Numbered from the stretch's first letter, positions 37,681-46,332 are shown. The stretch: DNA of 49,203 nt from Candidatus Aphodousia faecipullorum (GCA_018714205.1 DVNR01000077.1:1-49203); one strand, 5' to 3'. Numbers and translations are program-made. Notes: generated by a model from the letters alone, not told the origin.

Positions 37681-38193
37681 TTATCGGCGAGCGCATCCGT
37701 TCGGGTTGTTCGGTTGAATACGAGTTTCCGTTGGAGAAGTGGAAATCATGACAGCCAAACCGGTCTTGTACTCACAGGGGTTACCGACTTGGGCAGAGTT
37801 GTATATCTTATTTTCATAACGGAAGGTCAGTTGCACACCGTCAACATAACTGGTGTGGGAACCTGCGACAGCGCCCCCAGCAATGTTACCGACGGCAGCG
37901 CCGGCCAAACCGCCCAAAACCCGCGAGCTCGTATCGTGGTTATTGTGGCTGCCAATCGCTGCGCCAGCGACTGCACCGAGCAGTGTCCCAATGGTCTTGG
38001 CGTCACTTCGATTCGTGTCATTGTCGACGGCGACCTTTGCTTGTCCGATAGCCAAGATCTCAACCGTGCGAACTTGTTGGGCTTGGTTTACGGCGCCAGC
38101 TTGATATGTGTCTGAGCGATAGTAACGCCCATCATTGGCGCAGCCGGCAAGACCGAGAGCAGCTAAAGCAGCAAGGAGAGCCAATTTTTTCAT
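37681..38193 (-). CDS. Glycine-zipper outer-membrane lipoprotein (SlyB/17-kDa antigen type)
   Basis: A 170-residue lipoprotein. The signal peptide ends in a lipobox LAGC (Cys18). Residues about 66-112 form two glycine-zipper hairpins (TLLGAVAGAAIGSHNN and LGGLAGAAVGNIAGGAVAGS), as in SlyB and rickettsial 17-kDa antigen. The C-terminal 55 residues form a small beta domain with two cysteines (GNPCEYK and NGCARR) that could form a disulfide. Members are anchored in the outer membrane and support envelope stability. It is the first gene of a pair with the coiled-coil protein. Confidence 0.82.
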   Translation of the reverse strand: MKKLALLAALAALGLAGCANDGRYYRSDTYQAGAVNQAQQVRTVEILAIGQAKVAVDNDTNRSDAKTIGTLLGAVAGAAIGSHNNHDTSSRVLGGLAGAAVGNIAGGAVAGSHTSYVDGVQLTFRYENKIYNSAQVGNPCEYKTGLAVMISTSPTETRIQPNNPNGCARR

Positions 38194-38320
38194 AAAAACC
38201 TCAGAGTCAATGGAATTGAACTAAGATCACTTTAACTCAAAAATGATGCGCTTGCTTTAATTTTGAGGATTAAAATACTGAGTTTGGTAATTTTTGTAAC
38301 GATTAGTTGAAGGGCACAAC

Positions 38321-38863
38321 ATGATGGGGAACACTGCCGCCAATGATGAAAGCGATGATGAGGATGTTAGTCTTCCTGCATTGCCTCATGGTACAAAAAA
38401 CTATATGACACCGCAGTGCTATCGTCGAATGTTGGATGAACGAGAGCATTTGGTTCGTGTTGAACGACCTGAAGTCGCAAATATCGTGGCTTGGGCCGCG
38501 AGTAACGGCGACCGCAGTGAAAACGGGGATTATCTTTATGGTAAACGTCGGTTGCGTGAAATTGATCGTAGGATTCGCTTCCTGAGTAAACGAATCGATT
38601 TTGCTGAAGTTGTAGATCCCGCTACAAGACCGGCAACGGACCAGATTTTTTTTGGCGCGACAGTCACCTATGAGGATGATGCGGGGCAAGAGCACACAAT
38701 TCGGATTGTAGGCATAGATGAGGCTGATGCAAGCGTGGGTGATGTCAGTTGGATTAGCCCAATTGCGCGGGCACTTTTAAAAGCTCATGAAGGTGACACG
38801 GTTAAATTACCGACACCTTCGGGAGTTCAACACTTGGAAATTGTTGAAGTGAAATATTGTTAA
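38321..38863 (+). CDS. greB: Transcription elongation factor GreB
   Basis: A 180-residue factor that enters the RNA polymerase secondary channel and stimulates cleavage of backtracked RNA. The N-terminal coiled coil includes YMTPQCYRRMLDEREHL and the acidic tip NGDRSENGDY (about residues 62-71). KRRLREIDRRIRFLSKRI is the second helix. The C-terminal FKBP-like domain ends with GDTVKLPTPSG. The length and basic second helix favour GreB over GreA. A short acidic extension precedes the core. GAAGGG lies six bases before the ATG. Confidence 0.93.
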   Translation: MMGNTAANDESDDEDVSLPALPHGTKNYMTPQCYRRMLDEREHLVRVERPEVANIVAWAASNGDRSENGDYLYGKRRLREIDRRIRFLSKRIDFAEVVDPATRPATDQIFFGATVTYEDDAGQEHTIRIVGIDEADASVGDVSWISPIARALLKAHEGDTVKLPTPSGVQHLEIVEVKYC

Positions 38864-38882
38864 GAAAAAATATTTGAATCAC

Positions 38883-38909
38883 TTGCATTTATAAAAAAGA
38901 ATCTATAAA
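38883..38909 (+). promoter_or_regulatory. Possible promoter of the Ala-Glu tRNA genes
   Basis: TTGCAT and TATAAA with a 15-base spacer, followed by a GC-containing discriminator (ATGCGTC) typical of stable RNA genes. It is 17 bases before the tRNA-Ala 5' end. The spacer is short, so this is tentative. Confidence 0.4.
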
Positions 38910-38926
38910 ATGCGTCTTCTCTTTTG

Positions 38927-39002
38927 GGGGGTATAGCTCAGTTGGTAGAGCACTTGCATGGCATGCAAGGGGTCAGCGGTTCGAATCCGCTTACCTCCAC
39001 CA
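38927..39002 (+). tRNA. tRNA-Ala (GGC)
   Basis: A 76-base cloverleaf with encoded CCA. Acceptor stem GGGGGTA/TACCTCC contains the G3-U70 wobble that identifies alanine tRNA. Loop ATGGCAT between CTTGC/GCAAG gives anticodon GGC. Confidence 0.97.
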
Positions 39003-39013
39003 CAATTTGAAGA

Positions 39014-39089
39014 GTCTCCATCGTCTAGAGGCCTAGGACACGACCCTTTCACGGTCGGTACCGGGGTTCGAATCCCCGTGGGGACGCCA
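39014..39089 (+). tRNA. tRNA-Glu (TTC)
   Basis: A 76-base cloverleaf with encoded CCA, acceptor stem GTCTCCA/TGGGGAC and anticodon TTC in the loop CTTTCAC. It is 11 bases after tRNA-Ala, in the same transcript. Confidence 0.97.
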
Positions 39090-39097
39090 TCGCTTAG

Positions 39098-39129
39098 AAT
39101 CCCACTACCGTAGTAGCTTGGGATTTTTT
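39098..39129 (+). terminator. Terminator of the Ala-Glu tRNA operon
   Basis: Stem AATCCCA/TGGGATT enclosing CTAC/GTAG, with six T from 39124. It starts nine bases after tRNA-Glu. Confidence 0.85.
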
Positions 39130-39248
39130 GTACCCGCTTCAAAAATCACGAAATATCCCGCTTGGCTACCTGCACGTTATTGCACAAAGAACTTGGAATT
39201 GGTTATCAAAGAACAATTGCAAAGAAATTTTTTCGGTTTTCTAAAAAA

Positions 39249-39262
39249 GGGGGTTAACCCCC
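39249..39262 (-). terminator. Terminator-like palindrome of the first NSS symporter
   Basis: GGGGG-TTAA-CCCCC; read on the minus strand it is followed by six T. It lies about 55 bases after the symporter stop. Confidence 0.7.
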
Positions 39263-39268
39263 CTATGT

Positions 39269-39305
39269 TGTCTGCTGGGGCTATCTTTGGTAGCCCCAGC
39301 AGACA
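39269..39305 (-). repeat. Perfect 15-bp inverted repeat after the NSS gene
   Basis: TGTCTGCTGGGGCTA and its exact complement TAGCCCCAGCAGACA separated by TCTTTGG. It lies between the symporter stop and the terminator at 39249-39262. No T-run follows, so it probably protects the mRNA 3' end. Confidence 0.75.
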
Positions 39306-39317
39306 TGATCAGAGTAT

Positions 39318-40646
39318 TTACAAGCTTCGCATCACCACGATAATGATAACCGCAGGGGAAACAACTCCAATACCCACTCGAATACAGGTAAGCATCATTG
39401 GAGATAGTACTTTGGCTGTTGTTAATTGGTGGCGAGTTGTTGGCCAATTGACCCAAGCAGCAACAATTGCCAACCCGAGTGCAGCAAATGGCATACCGAC
39501 ATTGCTTGTTAAGTAGTCAAGTAGATCAAAAATGGTTTTACCGAAAAATTTCACATCAGCGAGGGGGCCAAAGGAGAGCGAACAAAAAACGCCGATGGCC
39601 ATAATGGCAGTAAATGCGATAGGAACCGCAGTGCGGCGAGGAATTTTTAAGTCACCCAAAGCGGCTGTGACAGCCTCGAGAATACTGACAGAGCTAGTAA
39701 TTGCGGCAACAATTAGGCAAATATAAAACAGAACCGCAAAGAATTGGCCAAAAGGCATATGAGCAAACACGGCGGGCATGGTGACAAAAGTTAAACCCGG
39801 ACCAGCGGTTGGCTCTAAGCCAAAGGCGAAAACTGGCGGCATGACCATCAAGCCGCCAAGTAGAGCCGCCAAAATCCCTAAAAATGCAACCCAAGCGGTC
39901 GATTGTGGAAGATTATCGGCCTCTGATAAGTATGACGCGTAGACGATCAGTGTACCTGCACCTACAGAGAGTGAGAAAAAGCAGAAGCCCATCGCGTTAA
40001 AGACACTGTCTGCGTTGAAGTGTTCCCAGTCAAGGCTAAACATGAATTCAACCCCCGCCCAGGCCCCTGGCAGGGTGAGACCGCGTACAATCAAAACCAA
40101 CATCAAAATAAAAAGGGTCGGCATCAAATATTTGGAGAGTCTCTCAATGCCTTTTTGAACACCAAAAATTACAACGCCGGCGGTCATTAGCATGAAAATC
40201 AACTGATACCCAATACAACTGACAGGGTCACTGACGAACTTGCCGAAGTAGCTTCCCAACTGTTTAACATCCGTGATGATACCGTTGCCTAACGCAGCAT
40301 CAACAGCATAAGCGACGCACCAACCGCCTACCGTTGAATAAAACGTAAGAATTAAAAAGCCGGTGAGGGTTCCAATGAAGCCGAAGAGTCCCCAAAAGCG
40401 ACTGCGTCCGACACGGATCATGCTGTTAATGCTTGCGGCTCGTCCCGCTCGACCAACCACCAGTTCAGCTAAAAGTAAAAACATGCCGATTGTGAAACAG
40501 AACAAGATGTAAGGGATGATAAACGTTGAACCGCCGTTAGTTCCGGCCATATAAGGGAATTTCCAAATTGCACCCAAGCCGACGGCTGCGCCGGCACTTG
40601 AAAGAATAAAGCCGAGCTTTGATGTGAATTGCGCTCTAGTAGACAT
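39318..40646 (-). CDS. Sodium-dependent amino acid symporter, NSS/SLC6 family (copy 1)
   Basis: A 442-residue inner-membrane transporter with 11 to 12 predicted membrane segments and the LeuT fold. The first helix carries GAAVGLGAIWKFPYMAGTNG (about residues 18-37). Compared with LeuT, the Na1-site asparagine of GLGN is Ala, and the gate arginine is Lys; this GAIWKFPY variant occurs in other bacterial NSS proteins. PPVFAFGLEPTAGPGLTF and IVAAITSSVSILE are further family segments. The frame is open five codons upstream; GAGTG supports the ATG at 40646. The substrate is unknown, probably a neutral or aromatic amino acid. A long hairpin-rich leader precedes it. Confidence 0.9.
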   Translation of the reverse strand: MSTRAQFTSKLGFILSSAGAAVGLGAIWKFPYMAGTNGGSTFIIPYILFCFTIGMFLLLAELVVGRAGRAASINSMIRVGRSRFWGLFGFIGTLTGFLILTFYSTVGGWCVAYAVDAALGNGIITDVKQLGSYFGKFVSDPVSCIGYQLIFMLMTAGVVIFGVQKGIERLSKYLMPTLFILMLVLIVRGLTLPGAWAGVEFMFSLDWEHFNADSVFNAMGFCFFSLSVGAGTLIVYASYLSEADNLPQSTAWVAFLGILAALLGGLMVMPPVFAFGLEPTAGPGLTFVTMPAVFAHMPFGQFFAVLFYICLIVAAITSSVSILEAVTAALGDLKIPRRTAVPIAFTAIMAIGVFCSLSFGPLADVKFFGKTIFDLLDYLTSNVGMPFAALGLAIVAAWVNWPTTRHQLTTAKVLSPMMLTCIRVGIGVVSPAVIIIVVMRSL

Positions 40647-40990
40647 AATGAAATCACTCAAAATTCTGAAAAGAAGCCGTAACGCTTCTGGTTATTTAAA
40701 TCGTTTGTTTTCGGCTGATTGGAAAAGAAGCGGAGAATGCCGCTCAAATAGGCAGTGATAATGCCTTAGCGTACACGCCCTGCGCCCGCCATCGCCACAG
40801 CGACGCAGGGCACCCTAAATCGAATTAATACGCGGACAAACCGCTCGGCGTTGGTACTCATATCAAAATCTGACATTACGCATTGGAAGAACTTGATTAG
40901 CTGTTTTTGCGTAACTTTTATCAAGGATAACAGAGCGAGGGCAAATAGGTATGAGTAAAACACCTGAGGTTTAGCTGAAAAACTGCAAAA
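40647..40990 (-). other. Gene-free, hairpin-rich leader of NSS copy 1
   Basis: On the minus strand, towards the gene: stem GCCCTGCG/CGCAGGGC with inner TCGC-CACA-GCGA (40777-40811), AGGCA/TGCCT (40750-40766), GCGG/CCGC followed by TTCTTTT (40730-40743), and AGAAGC/GCTTCT followed by TTTTC (40672-40689). The last two look like weak terminators placed just before the start codon, suggesting attenuation. A small frame at 40766-40963 is not supported as a gene. Confidence 0.45.
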
Positions 40991-41644
40991 CTAAAGTGCG
41001 AGCTCTTTTGCGATATCCCAAAAAACTCGGGCAGCCAGTAACAAAAAGAAGCTTCCCCCAACGCAATTGATCACCTTTGCTGCTTTGGGGGTAGACAGAA
41101 GTTGTCTGAAATTCGAGGCAATCCATCCATAACCGGTATGAATGGTAAAGACGATACAAAAGTATGTCACAGACATCACTATAACTTGGGGGGTGAAGGG
41201 TAGCTTATGGTCAATGAACTGTGGGAAAAGCGAAATAAAAAACATGATGAGCTGTGGGTTGGTCATTTGAAGGGTGACCCCCTGCAGACACAAAGATCCT
41301 TTTTGTGTGATGGATATGGACTGCGCTTTTTCTTTGTTAGCTAAATCAAAGCTAAACGGTTTTGCTCGGTATAAACGAATCCCTAAATAAAGCATATATA
41401 GAGCACCAAGTCCTTTAATGACTTCGTAAGCTGTGGGAGACGTCGAAATTAAAAGACCAAGACCTGTTGAAGAAATGGCAGCCATGACAACTGTGCCGCT
41501 TGCGGTGCCCAAGATCACAAAGATGGCAATTTTGAGCCCGTAGCGAATTGAGCTTGTCAGTGTCATTAAAACACCAGGACCGGGAGTCGCAACCGTGAAG
41601 GCCGAAGTTATTAAAAATAGAACAAATAGCGATGTGTTTATCAT
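40991..41644 (-). CDS. LysE/RhtB family amino acid exporter
   Basis: A 217-residue inner-membrane exporter with six predicted membrane segments. The family motif TPGPGVLMTLTSSIRYGLK (about residues 20-38) is clear, followed by LGALYMLYLGIRLYR and QGVTLQMTNPQLIMFFISLFPQF. Members export homoserine, threonine, lysine or related amino acids. The frame is open to a TTG at 41695; the ATG at 41644 gives the normal N-terminus, though no good binding site is visible. It lies 70 bases after NSS copy 2 on the same strand, so importer and exporter may be coregulated. Confidence 0.88.
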   Translation of the reverse strand: MINTSLFVLFLITSAFTVATPGPGVLMTLTSSIRYGLKIAIFVILGTASGTVVMAAISSTGLGLLISTSPTAYEVIKGLGALYMLYLGIRLYRAKPFSFDLANKEKAQSISITQKGSLCLQGVTLQMTNPQLIMFFISLFPQFIDHKLPFTPQVIVMSVTYFCIVFTIHTGYGWIASNFRQLLSTPKAAKVINCVGGSFFLLLAARVFWDIAKELAL

Positions 41645-41714
41645 AGGAATATGAACAATAGCCGGTATAGTATTGGTGACCGTGAAACTAAACAAGTTAA
41701 ACGAAGTATTCTTC

Positions 41715-43046
41715 CTATATTCCAGTTACGATCACCGTTAAGACGAGTATGGGCGAAAAAATAGCAATACTCCAACGCAAAACTTTGTAGCTTAATTCGC
41801 TGTGTGTTTTATCACCCGAAATGAAAGGTTTTACCTTATCCCATGCTAGCCAACTTGCCAAAATAGCAATCATGAGCCCGCCAATTGGCAAACAAAGATT
41901 GGATGTGATGTAGTCAATCCAATCGAAAAATGTCCGACCGAGCCATTTATAGTCTGCTAACGGACCAAAAGAGAGCGCAGAGAAAGCGCCGACAAACGCA
42001 AGCCCAACGGAAGTCACCACCACAGCCTTTGGTCGCGACCATTTCCATTCGTCGTGCAAAAATGCCACGTCAATTTCTAGCATCGAAACTGAACTCGTGA
42101 TGGCTGCAACGAGCAGGCAAGCGTAAAAGAGTATGGCAAATAAATTGCCAAACGGCATTTGAGCAAAAATTGCGGGCATGGTGACAAAGGTGAGACCGGG
42201 ACCCGCGGTAGGATCAAGTCCAAAGGCAAAAACTGGGGGCATCACCATAAGGGCGCCCAGCAAAGAACTTAAAATGGTCAAAAAGGCGATCCAGGCTGAC
42301 GATCCAATAAGATCAACTTTACTATCCAAATAACTCCCATAAGTGAGCATGCAACCGCTACCTAGACATAAAGAAAAAAAAGTAAAGCCCATCGCAGAGA
42401 GAAGAGCGTCAACTGAAAAAGCCTCTGGATTCCAGCTAAATAAGTAACGTAGGCCTTCTGTCGCTCCCGGCAAGAAAAGTGTGCGAATAATTAAAATAAT
42501 CATCAGTACAAAAAGCAATGGCATTAGTACCTTGGAGAGGCGCTCAATGCCAGAGCTCACACCATAAGCAACAACCCAAGCGGTGATGATAAGAAAAAGC
42601 GCTTGATAGCCGATCGCTAGAACTGGGTCGGCAGAGATGCTGGCAAAATGGGCGCCTAATTGCGCTTGGTCGCTGACCAGTCCGGAGCCCAAACAAGCGT
42701 TGACAAAGTAAGCGATAGTCCAACCACCAATCGCCGAATAAAAGCTTAAAACGAAAAAACCGGTGACGACGCCTAAGTAACCCGCACGACCCCAATATTT
42801 GCCACCCAGTTTTCGAAACGCAGTTACGATTGATCCTGCGCCGGCTCGGCCGATGGTCAACTCCGCAATTAAAAGAACAAGCCCCAATGTAAAGGTCATG
42901 ATAATGAATGGGAACAGAAAAACTGATCCTCCATTAGAGCCAACTAAATAGGGGAATTTCCAGATAGCTCCCAAACCAACAGCCGCACCAGCAGAAGCCA
43001 GAACAAAACCTAATCGGGAACCCCATGTAGAACGCGCCTCTTGCAT
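41715..43046 (-). CDS. Sodium-dependent amino acid symporter, NSS/SLC6 family (copy 2)
   Basis: A 443-residue paralogue of the 39318 gene with the same topology. GAAVGLGAIWKFPYLVGSNG (about residues 18-37) again shows Ala and Lys in place of the LeuT Na1-site Asn and gate Arg. PPVFAFGLDPTAGPGLTF is almost identical between the copies, while the loops and C-terminus differ. The two genes flank the RhtB exporter on one strand, as from an old duplication. The start ATG is clear, but the spacing of its AGGA-like site is loose. The substrate is unknown. Confidence 0.9.
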   Translation of the reverse strand: MQEARSTWGSRLGFVLASAGAAVGLGAIWKFPYLVGSNGGSVFLFPFIIMTFTLGLVLLIAELTIGRAGAGSIVTAFRKLGGKYWGRAGYLGVVTGFFVLSFYSAIGGWTIAYFVNACLGSGLVSDQAQLGAHFASISADPVLAIGYQALFLIITAWVVAYGVSSGIERLSKVLMPLLFVLMIILIIRTLFLPGATEGLRYLFSWNPEAFSVDALLSAMGFTFFSLCLGSGCMLTYGSYLDSKVDLIGSSAWIAFLTILSSLLGALMVMPPVFAFGLDPTAGPGLTFVTMPAIFAQMPFGNLFAILFYACLLVAAITSSVSMLEIDVAFLHDEWKWSRPKAVVVTSVGLAFVGAFSALSFGPLADYKWLGRTFFDWIDYITSNLCLPIGGLMIAILASWLAWDKVKPFISGDKTHSELSYKVLRWSIAIFSPILVLTVIVTGI

Positions 43047-43063
43047 AGACAGTCCTTACTGAA

Positions 43064-43090
43064 AGTAAAACAGGCTCCGTCAGGAGCCTG
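43064..43090 (-). terminator. Terminator of spoT
   Basis: An 8-bp stem CAGGCTCC/GGAGCCTG with a four-base loop; on the minus strand it is followed by TTTTACTTT. It lies 20 bases past the spoT stop. A second inverted repeat, CGTCTTT/AAAGACG (43104-43120), overlaps the stop codon. Confidence 0.82.
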
Positions 43091-43109
43091 ACTTAATGGT
43101 TTTCGTCTT

Positions 43110-45392
43110 TTAAAAAGACGACTCAAATTTACGGCGCACATCCGTAACATTTGGAATTTGTTTTAACGCACGCATCACCCGCATCAGCTGGATACGATTA
43201 TCGACCTGAACAAGCAATTGTAATTGTGGGTCATTTTGATCGTCCGGAATATTCAAGCCGACAATGGACGCGCCCTCTTGCGCAACGGTTTGTGTCGCAT
43301 GCGAAATACTCATTCTCACGTCACTCACTTTAAGGTCAATTGGGGCAATAAAGTGCTGATTGGCATTGTCTCCCCAAGTCGCCTCTTCCCAACGATCAGC
43401 GTTATTAGTTTTAGCGTGTTGCGCATGCATGCAACTGGCTCGGTGAACGGTTAGGCCGTGACCAGCCCGTTCAAAGACGCAAATTGCATCACCCAAAACC
43501 GGATGGCAACAACGCGCAAGTTGCGCAGTTTGCGCTTGACCATTGACAACCACCTCGATCGCATGATCCTGTTTCAGCGGTTCTTTGGCTTGTTCCAATA
43601 ATGTTTGGATGCGGTGTAGCACCACAACAAAACTCGCCTTACCGGAACCTACCATACCATACAGAGAAGCTCGGGAATCCACGCCAAACTCCTCCATGAC
43701 ACTATTCCAAATATGATCTGGGATAGTGTCCCACTGCAAATGGGCATGAGGCGCTTCACGTTCAAGAAGCTGTCGACCGATCTTGACGGCTTCGTCAAAG
43801 TCCAACGATCTCAAATATTGACGAATTTCGGCCCGGGCCTTGCCACTTCGGACAAAATCCAACCATTGAGGATTGGGGTGAGCTGTCATGCCAGTGACGA
43901 TTTCAACCATATCACCATTTTGCAAGCGAGTATCAATTGAGCGTGTTTGACTATTGATACGACATGATGAGACGTGATTACCCACATCAGAGTGGATTTG
44001 ATAAGCGAAATCGACAGGTGTTGAGTCCTGCGGCAAGGAAATAATTTTGCCTTTCGGAGTGAAGACATAAATCCGGTCTGGGAAAAGGTCGGCTTTGATG
44101 TTTTCGTAAAACTCACTGGTGCTAGAGGATTTTTGTTGCAAGTCGAGCAAAGACTGTAGCCAGGCATGGGTCAGCGTTTGGATTTCTGATTCACTACCAC
44201 GGTTTAGCCAGTGGGTTAATATGCCCTGCTCGGCAATGTCATTCATTTGCTCGGTACGGATTTGAAATTCCACAGGCGTGCCGGCAGGTCCGATAACAGT
44301 CGTATGCAGGCTTTGGTAACCGTTACTTTTCGGGATTGCGATAAAGTCCTTGAAACGTCCTTGCACGGGCTTATACATTTGATGCAAAGCACCAAGCGTG
44401 CGGTAACAATCTTCTCGAGTGGAAACGATCACTCGGAATCCGTAAAGATCGAAAACTTCAGCAAAGGAAACCTTTTTAATTCGCATCTGCGAATAGATTC
44501 CGTAACATGTTTTTTCGCGACCTAAAACCCTTCCCTTAATATTGGCCCGGATAAACATGTCTTTGGTGTCTTGAAGAATTTTTTCAAGCGCTGGTTTGCG
44601 ATTTTGACGCGCTGCGATGAGCTCTTTATAAAGAACGGCGTAACGGCGGGGATGATAGTTTTCTAAACAGAGTTCCTGCAACTCACGAAAGCAGTGATTG
44701 ATACCTAAGTGATGAGCCATTGGAACATAGATATCCAATGTTTCTTTTGCAATGCGTCGGCGCTTTTCCGGACGCATGACGCCGAGGGTGCGCATATTGT
44801 GCAAACGGTCTGCAAGTTTGACGAGAATGACGCGAACGTCCTTACTCATCGCAAGCAACATCTTTTTAAAGCTTTCCGCCTGCGCAATTTCATTGGATGA
44901 AAATTTCAGTTTATCTAACTTGGAGACGCCATCAACGATTTCAGCTGTTGTGATGCCGAAGAGTTTGGCCAATTCATTCTTGGAGTGTCCCGTATCTTCG
45001 AGGACATCATGCATAAGACCTGCCTGGATGGCAGCACAGTCTAAATGCCATTCGGCGAGGATGCTCGCCACGGCGATCGGGTGAGTGATGTAGGGTTCTC
45101 CTGACTTTCGGAATTGCCCCAAATGGGCATCATCAGCATATCGATAAGCCGCTTTGATTCGCTCAACGTCCGCCCGGCTCATATAGGTCTCACATTTTTC
45201 GATGAGAGATGCCGCCGTGGCAATCACCGCTTTTTTAGGTGGTGTTACAAGAGGCAATTCGGTTGCGTCATCAGCCGGAAGCGCTGGTTTAACAGGCGCT
45301 TTTTTGGCCGGATTACTACTTTGGGAAAGAACCTGGTGACGAATTGAGGCGAGGATATCGCTAGAACCCGTTTGTAAAAATTTCGGAACCAT
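43110..45392 (-). CDS. spoT: Bifunctional (p)ppGpp synthetase/hydrolase
   Basis: A 760-residue RelA/SpoT protein that makes and degrades the alarmone (p)ppGpp. The hydrolase domain is intact: AHLGQFRKSGEPYITHP (H90) and LMHDVLEDT (H128, D129). The synthetase domain has YGFRVIV and RFKDFIA, the RxKD form typical of bifunctional enzymes and unlike the RelA ExDD. TGS (RIYVFTPKGKIISLP) and C-terminal ACT domains follow. An unusual N-terminal extension of about 60 residues, rich in Pro, Lys and Ala, precedes the HD domain. GAGG precedes the ATG. The gmk-rpoZ-spoT order is the classical one, though a terminator-like hairpin separates rpoZ from spoT. Confidence 0.96.
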   Translation of the reverse strand: MVPKFLQTGSSDILASIRHQVLSQSSNPAKKAPVKPALPADDATELPLVTPPKKAVIATAASLIEKCETYMSRADVERIKAAYRYADDAHLGQFRKSGEPYITHPIAVASILAEWHLDCAAIQAGLMHDVLEDTGHSKNELAKLFGITTAEIVDGVSKLDKLKFSSNEIAQAESFKKMLLAMSKDVRVILVKLADRLHNMRTLGVMRPEKRRRIAKETLDIYVPMAHHLGINHCFRELQELCLENYHPRRYAVLYKELIAARQNRKPALEKILQDTKDMFIRANIKGRVLGREKTCYGIYSQMRIKKVSFAEVFDLYGFRVIVSTREDCYRTLGALHQMYKPVQGRFKDFIAIPKSNGYQSLHTTVIGPAGTPVEFQIRTEQMNDIAEQGILTHWLNRGSESEIQTLTHAWLQSLLDLQQKSSSTSEFYENIKADLFPDRIYVFTPKGKIISLPQDSTPVDFAYQIHSDVGNHVSSCRINSQTRSIDTRLQNGDMVEIVTGMTAHPNPQWLDFVRSGKARAEIRQYLRSLDFDEAVKIGRQLLEREAPHAHLQWDTIPDHIWNSVMEEFGVDSRASLYGMVGSGKASFVVVLHRIQTLLEQAKEPLKQDHAIEVVVNGQAQTAQLARCCHPVLGDAICVFERAGHGLTVHRASCMHAQHAKTNNADRWEEATWGDNANQHFIAPIDLKVSDVRMSISHATQTVAQEGASIVGLNIPDDQNDPQLQLLVQVDNRIQLMRVMRALKQIPNVTDVRRKFESSF

Positions 45393-45413
45393 ATTGCCTC
45401 ACAAACAGAAAAC

Positions 45414-45457
45414 AAAAAAGCGAAGTTGGCGTAAAAGAATCCAGACTTCGCTTTTTT
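45414..45457 (-). terminator. Terminator/attenuator between rpoZ and spoT
   Basis: Stem AAGCGAAGT/ACTTCGCTT with A- and T-runs on both sides, so active in either direction. It lies four bases after the rpoZ stop and 21 before the spoT start, and should lower spoT transcription relative to gmk-rpoZ. Confidence 0.82.
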
Positions 45458-45460
45458 CAA

Positions 45461-45664
45461 TTAGGAGATGCGTTTAAACATTTCTTCCTTGGTTGTCGCG
45501 CCTGCGGCAATTTCACGCAAGGCGACAACAGTCGGTTTGTCCTTAGCATCAACGCGAGCAACCGATCCGGAGGACAATTGACGGGCGCGCTGTGCGGCAG
45601 CCAAAACCAATTCAAAACGATTAGGAACCTTCTTCAGGCAATCTTCAACTGTAACACGAGCCAT
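45461..45664 (-). CDS. rpoZ: RNA polymerase omega subunit
   Basis: A 67-residue subunit that helps RNA polymerase assembly and forms part of a ppGpp site. The whole protein matches: [31 protein letters not shown] and [12 protein letters not shown]. The length is at the short end, normal for betaproteobacteria. It lies 35 bases after gmk. Its place next to spoT links it to the stringent response. Confidence 0.97.
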   Translation of the reverse strand: MARVTVEDCLKKVPNRFELVLAAAQRARQLSSGSVARVDAKDKPTVVALREIAAGATTKEEMFKRIS

Positions 45665-45699
45665 AAGTTTTTATTTATCCATACAAATTAGGCAAACAA

Positions 45700-46332
45700 C
45701 TAAATAAGCGGAATGCCGAGGTGTTTAAAAGTTTCGCGTTCGCGAACCGCTTGGGTTTTAAAGCTCAAACGGGAAGCCCGGACAATGGCAATAAGATCAT
45801 CCTTTGCCCGTTCAAAATCGTCGTTAATTATAACGTAGTCAAATTGACCGGCATGAACCATTTCAGCCCCAGCGCCAGCCAAACGTCGCGCTATGACCTC
45901 TGGCGCATCGGTGGCTCGTTTGTTAAGACGCTCACGTAAGGCCTCCACCGAGGGTGGCAGGATAAAAATCCCGACCACATCTGGGAAAAGACGCTTCACT
46001 TGCAGCGCCCCTTGCCAGTCAATTTCCAGCAGAACATCATGACCGACCGCCAACTCGGACTCAATCCATTTTTTGGAAGTTCCGTAATAGTTGCCATGAA
46101 CGTAAGCCCATTCTAGAAAGGCGTTATCCTCTTTCATGGCCTCAAATGTTTCAACGGTGACAAAGTGATATTCTCTTCCGTCAACTTCGCCTGGACGAGG
46201 TGAGCGAGTTGTGTGCGAAATCGACAAGTGCACTGTCGGGTCCGCCTTCAATAAAGCACTAACCAAAGACGACTTGCCAGCACCGGAAGGCGCTGTTACC
46301 AGAAACAGACGACCTGCTTTTTGTTCGAGCAT
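45700..46332 (-). CDS. gmk: Guanylate kinase
   Basis: A 210-residue enzyme that phosphorylates GMP to GDP with ATP. The P-loop APSGAGKSS is at residues 14-22. [18 protein letters not shown] (about 41-58) is the GMP-binding region, and [12 protein letters not shown] and [15 protein letters not shown] follow. The length is normal. It is the first gene of gmk-rpoZ-spoT. It supplies precursors for the GTP/ppGpp pool that SpoT acts on. Confidence 0.97.
   Translation of the reverse strand: MLEQKAGRLFLVTAPSGAGKSSLVSALLKADPTVHLSISHTTRSPRPGEVDGREYHFVTVETFEAMKEDNAFLEWAYVHGNYYGTSKKWIESELAVGHDVLLEIDWQGALQVKRLFPDVVGIFILPPSVEALRERLNKRATDAPEVIARRLAGAGAEMVHAGQFDYVIINDDFERAKDDLIAIVRASRLSFKTQAVRERETFKHLGIPLI

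Noticed and set aside
38903-39142. A minus-strand frame across tRNA-Ala and tRNA-Glu
   Set aside because: It is a translation through two tRNA genes and a terminator.
40766-40963. A possible leader peptide before NSS copy 1
   Set aside because: It has no ribosome binding site and no run of a regulatory amino acid, and its C-terminal half is the hairpin sequence. Only the structured RNA is kept as a finding.
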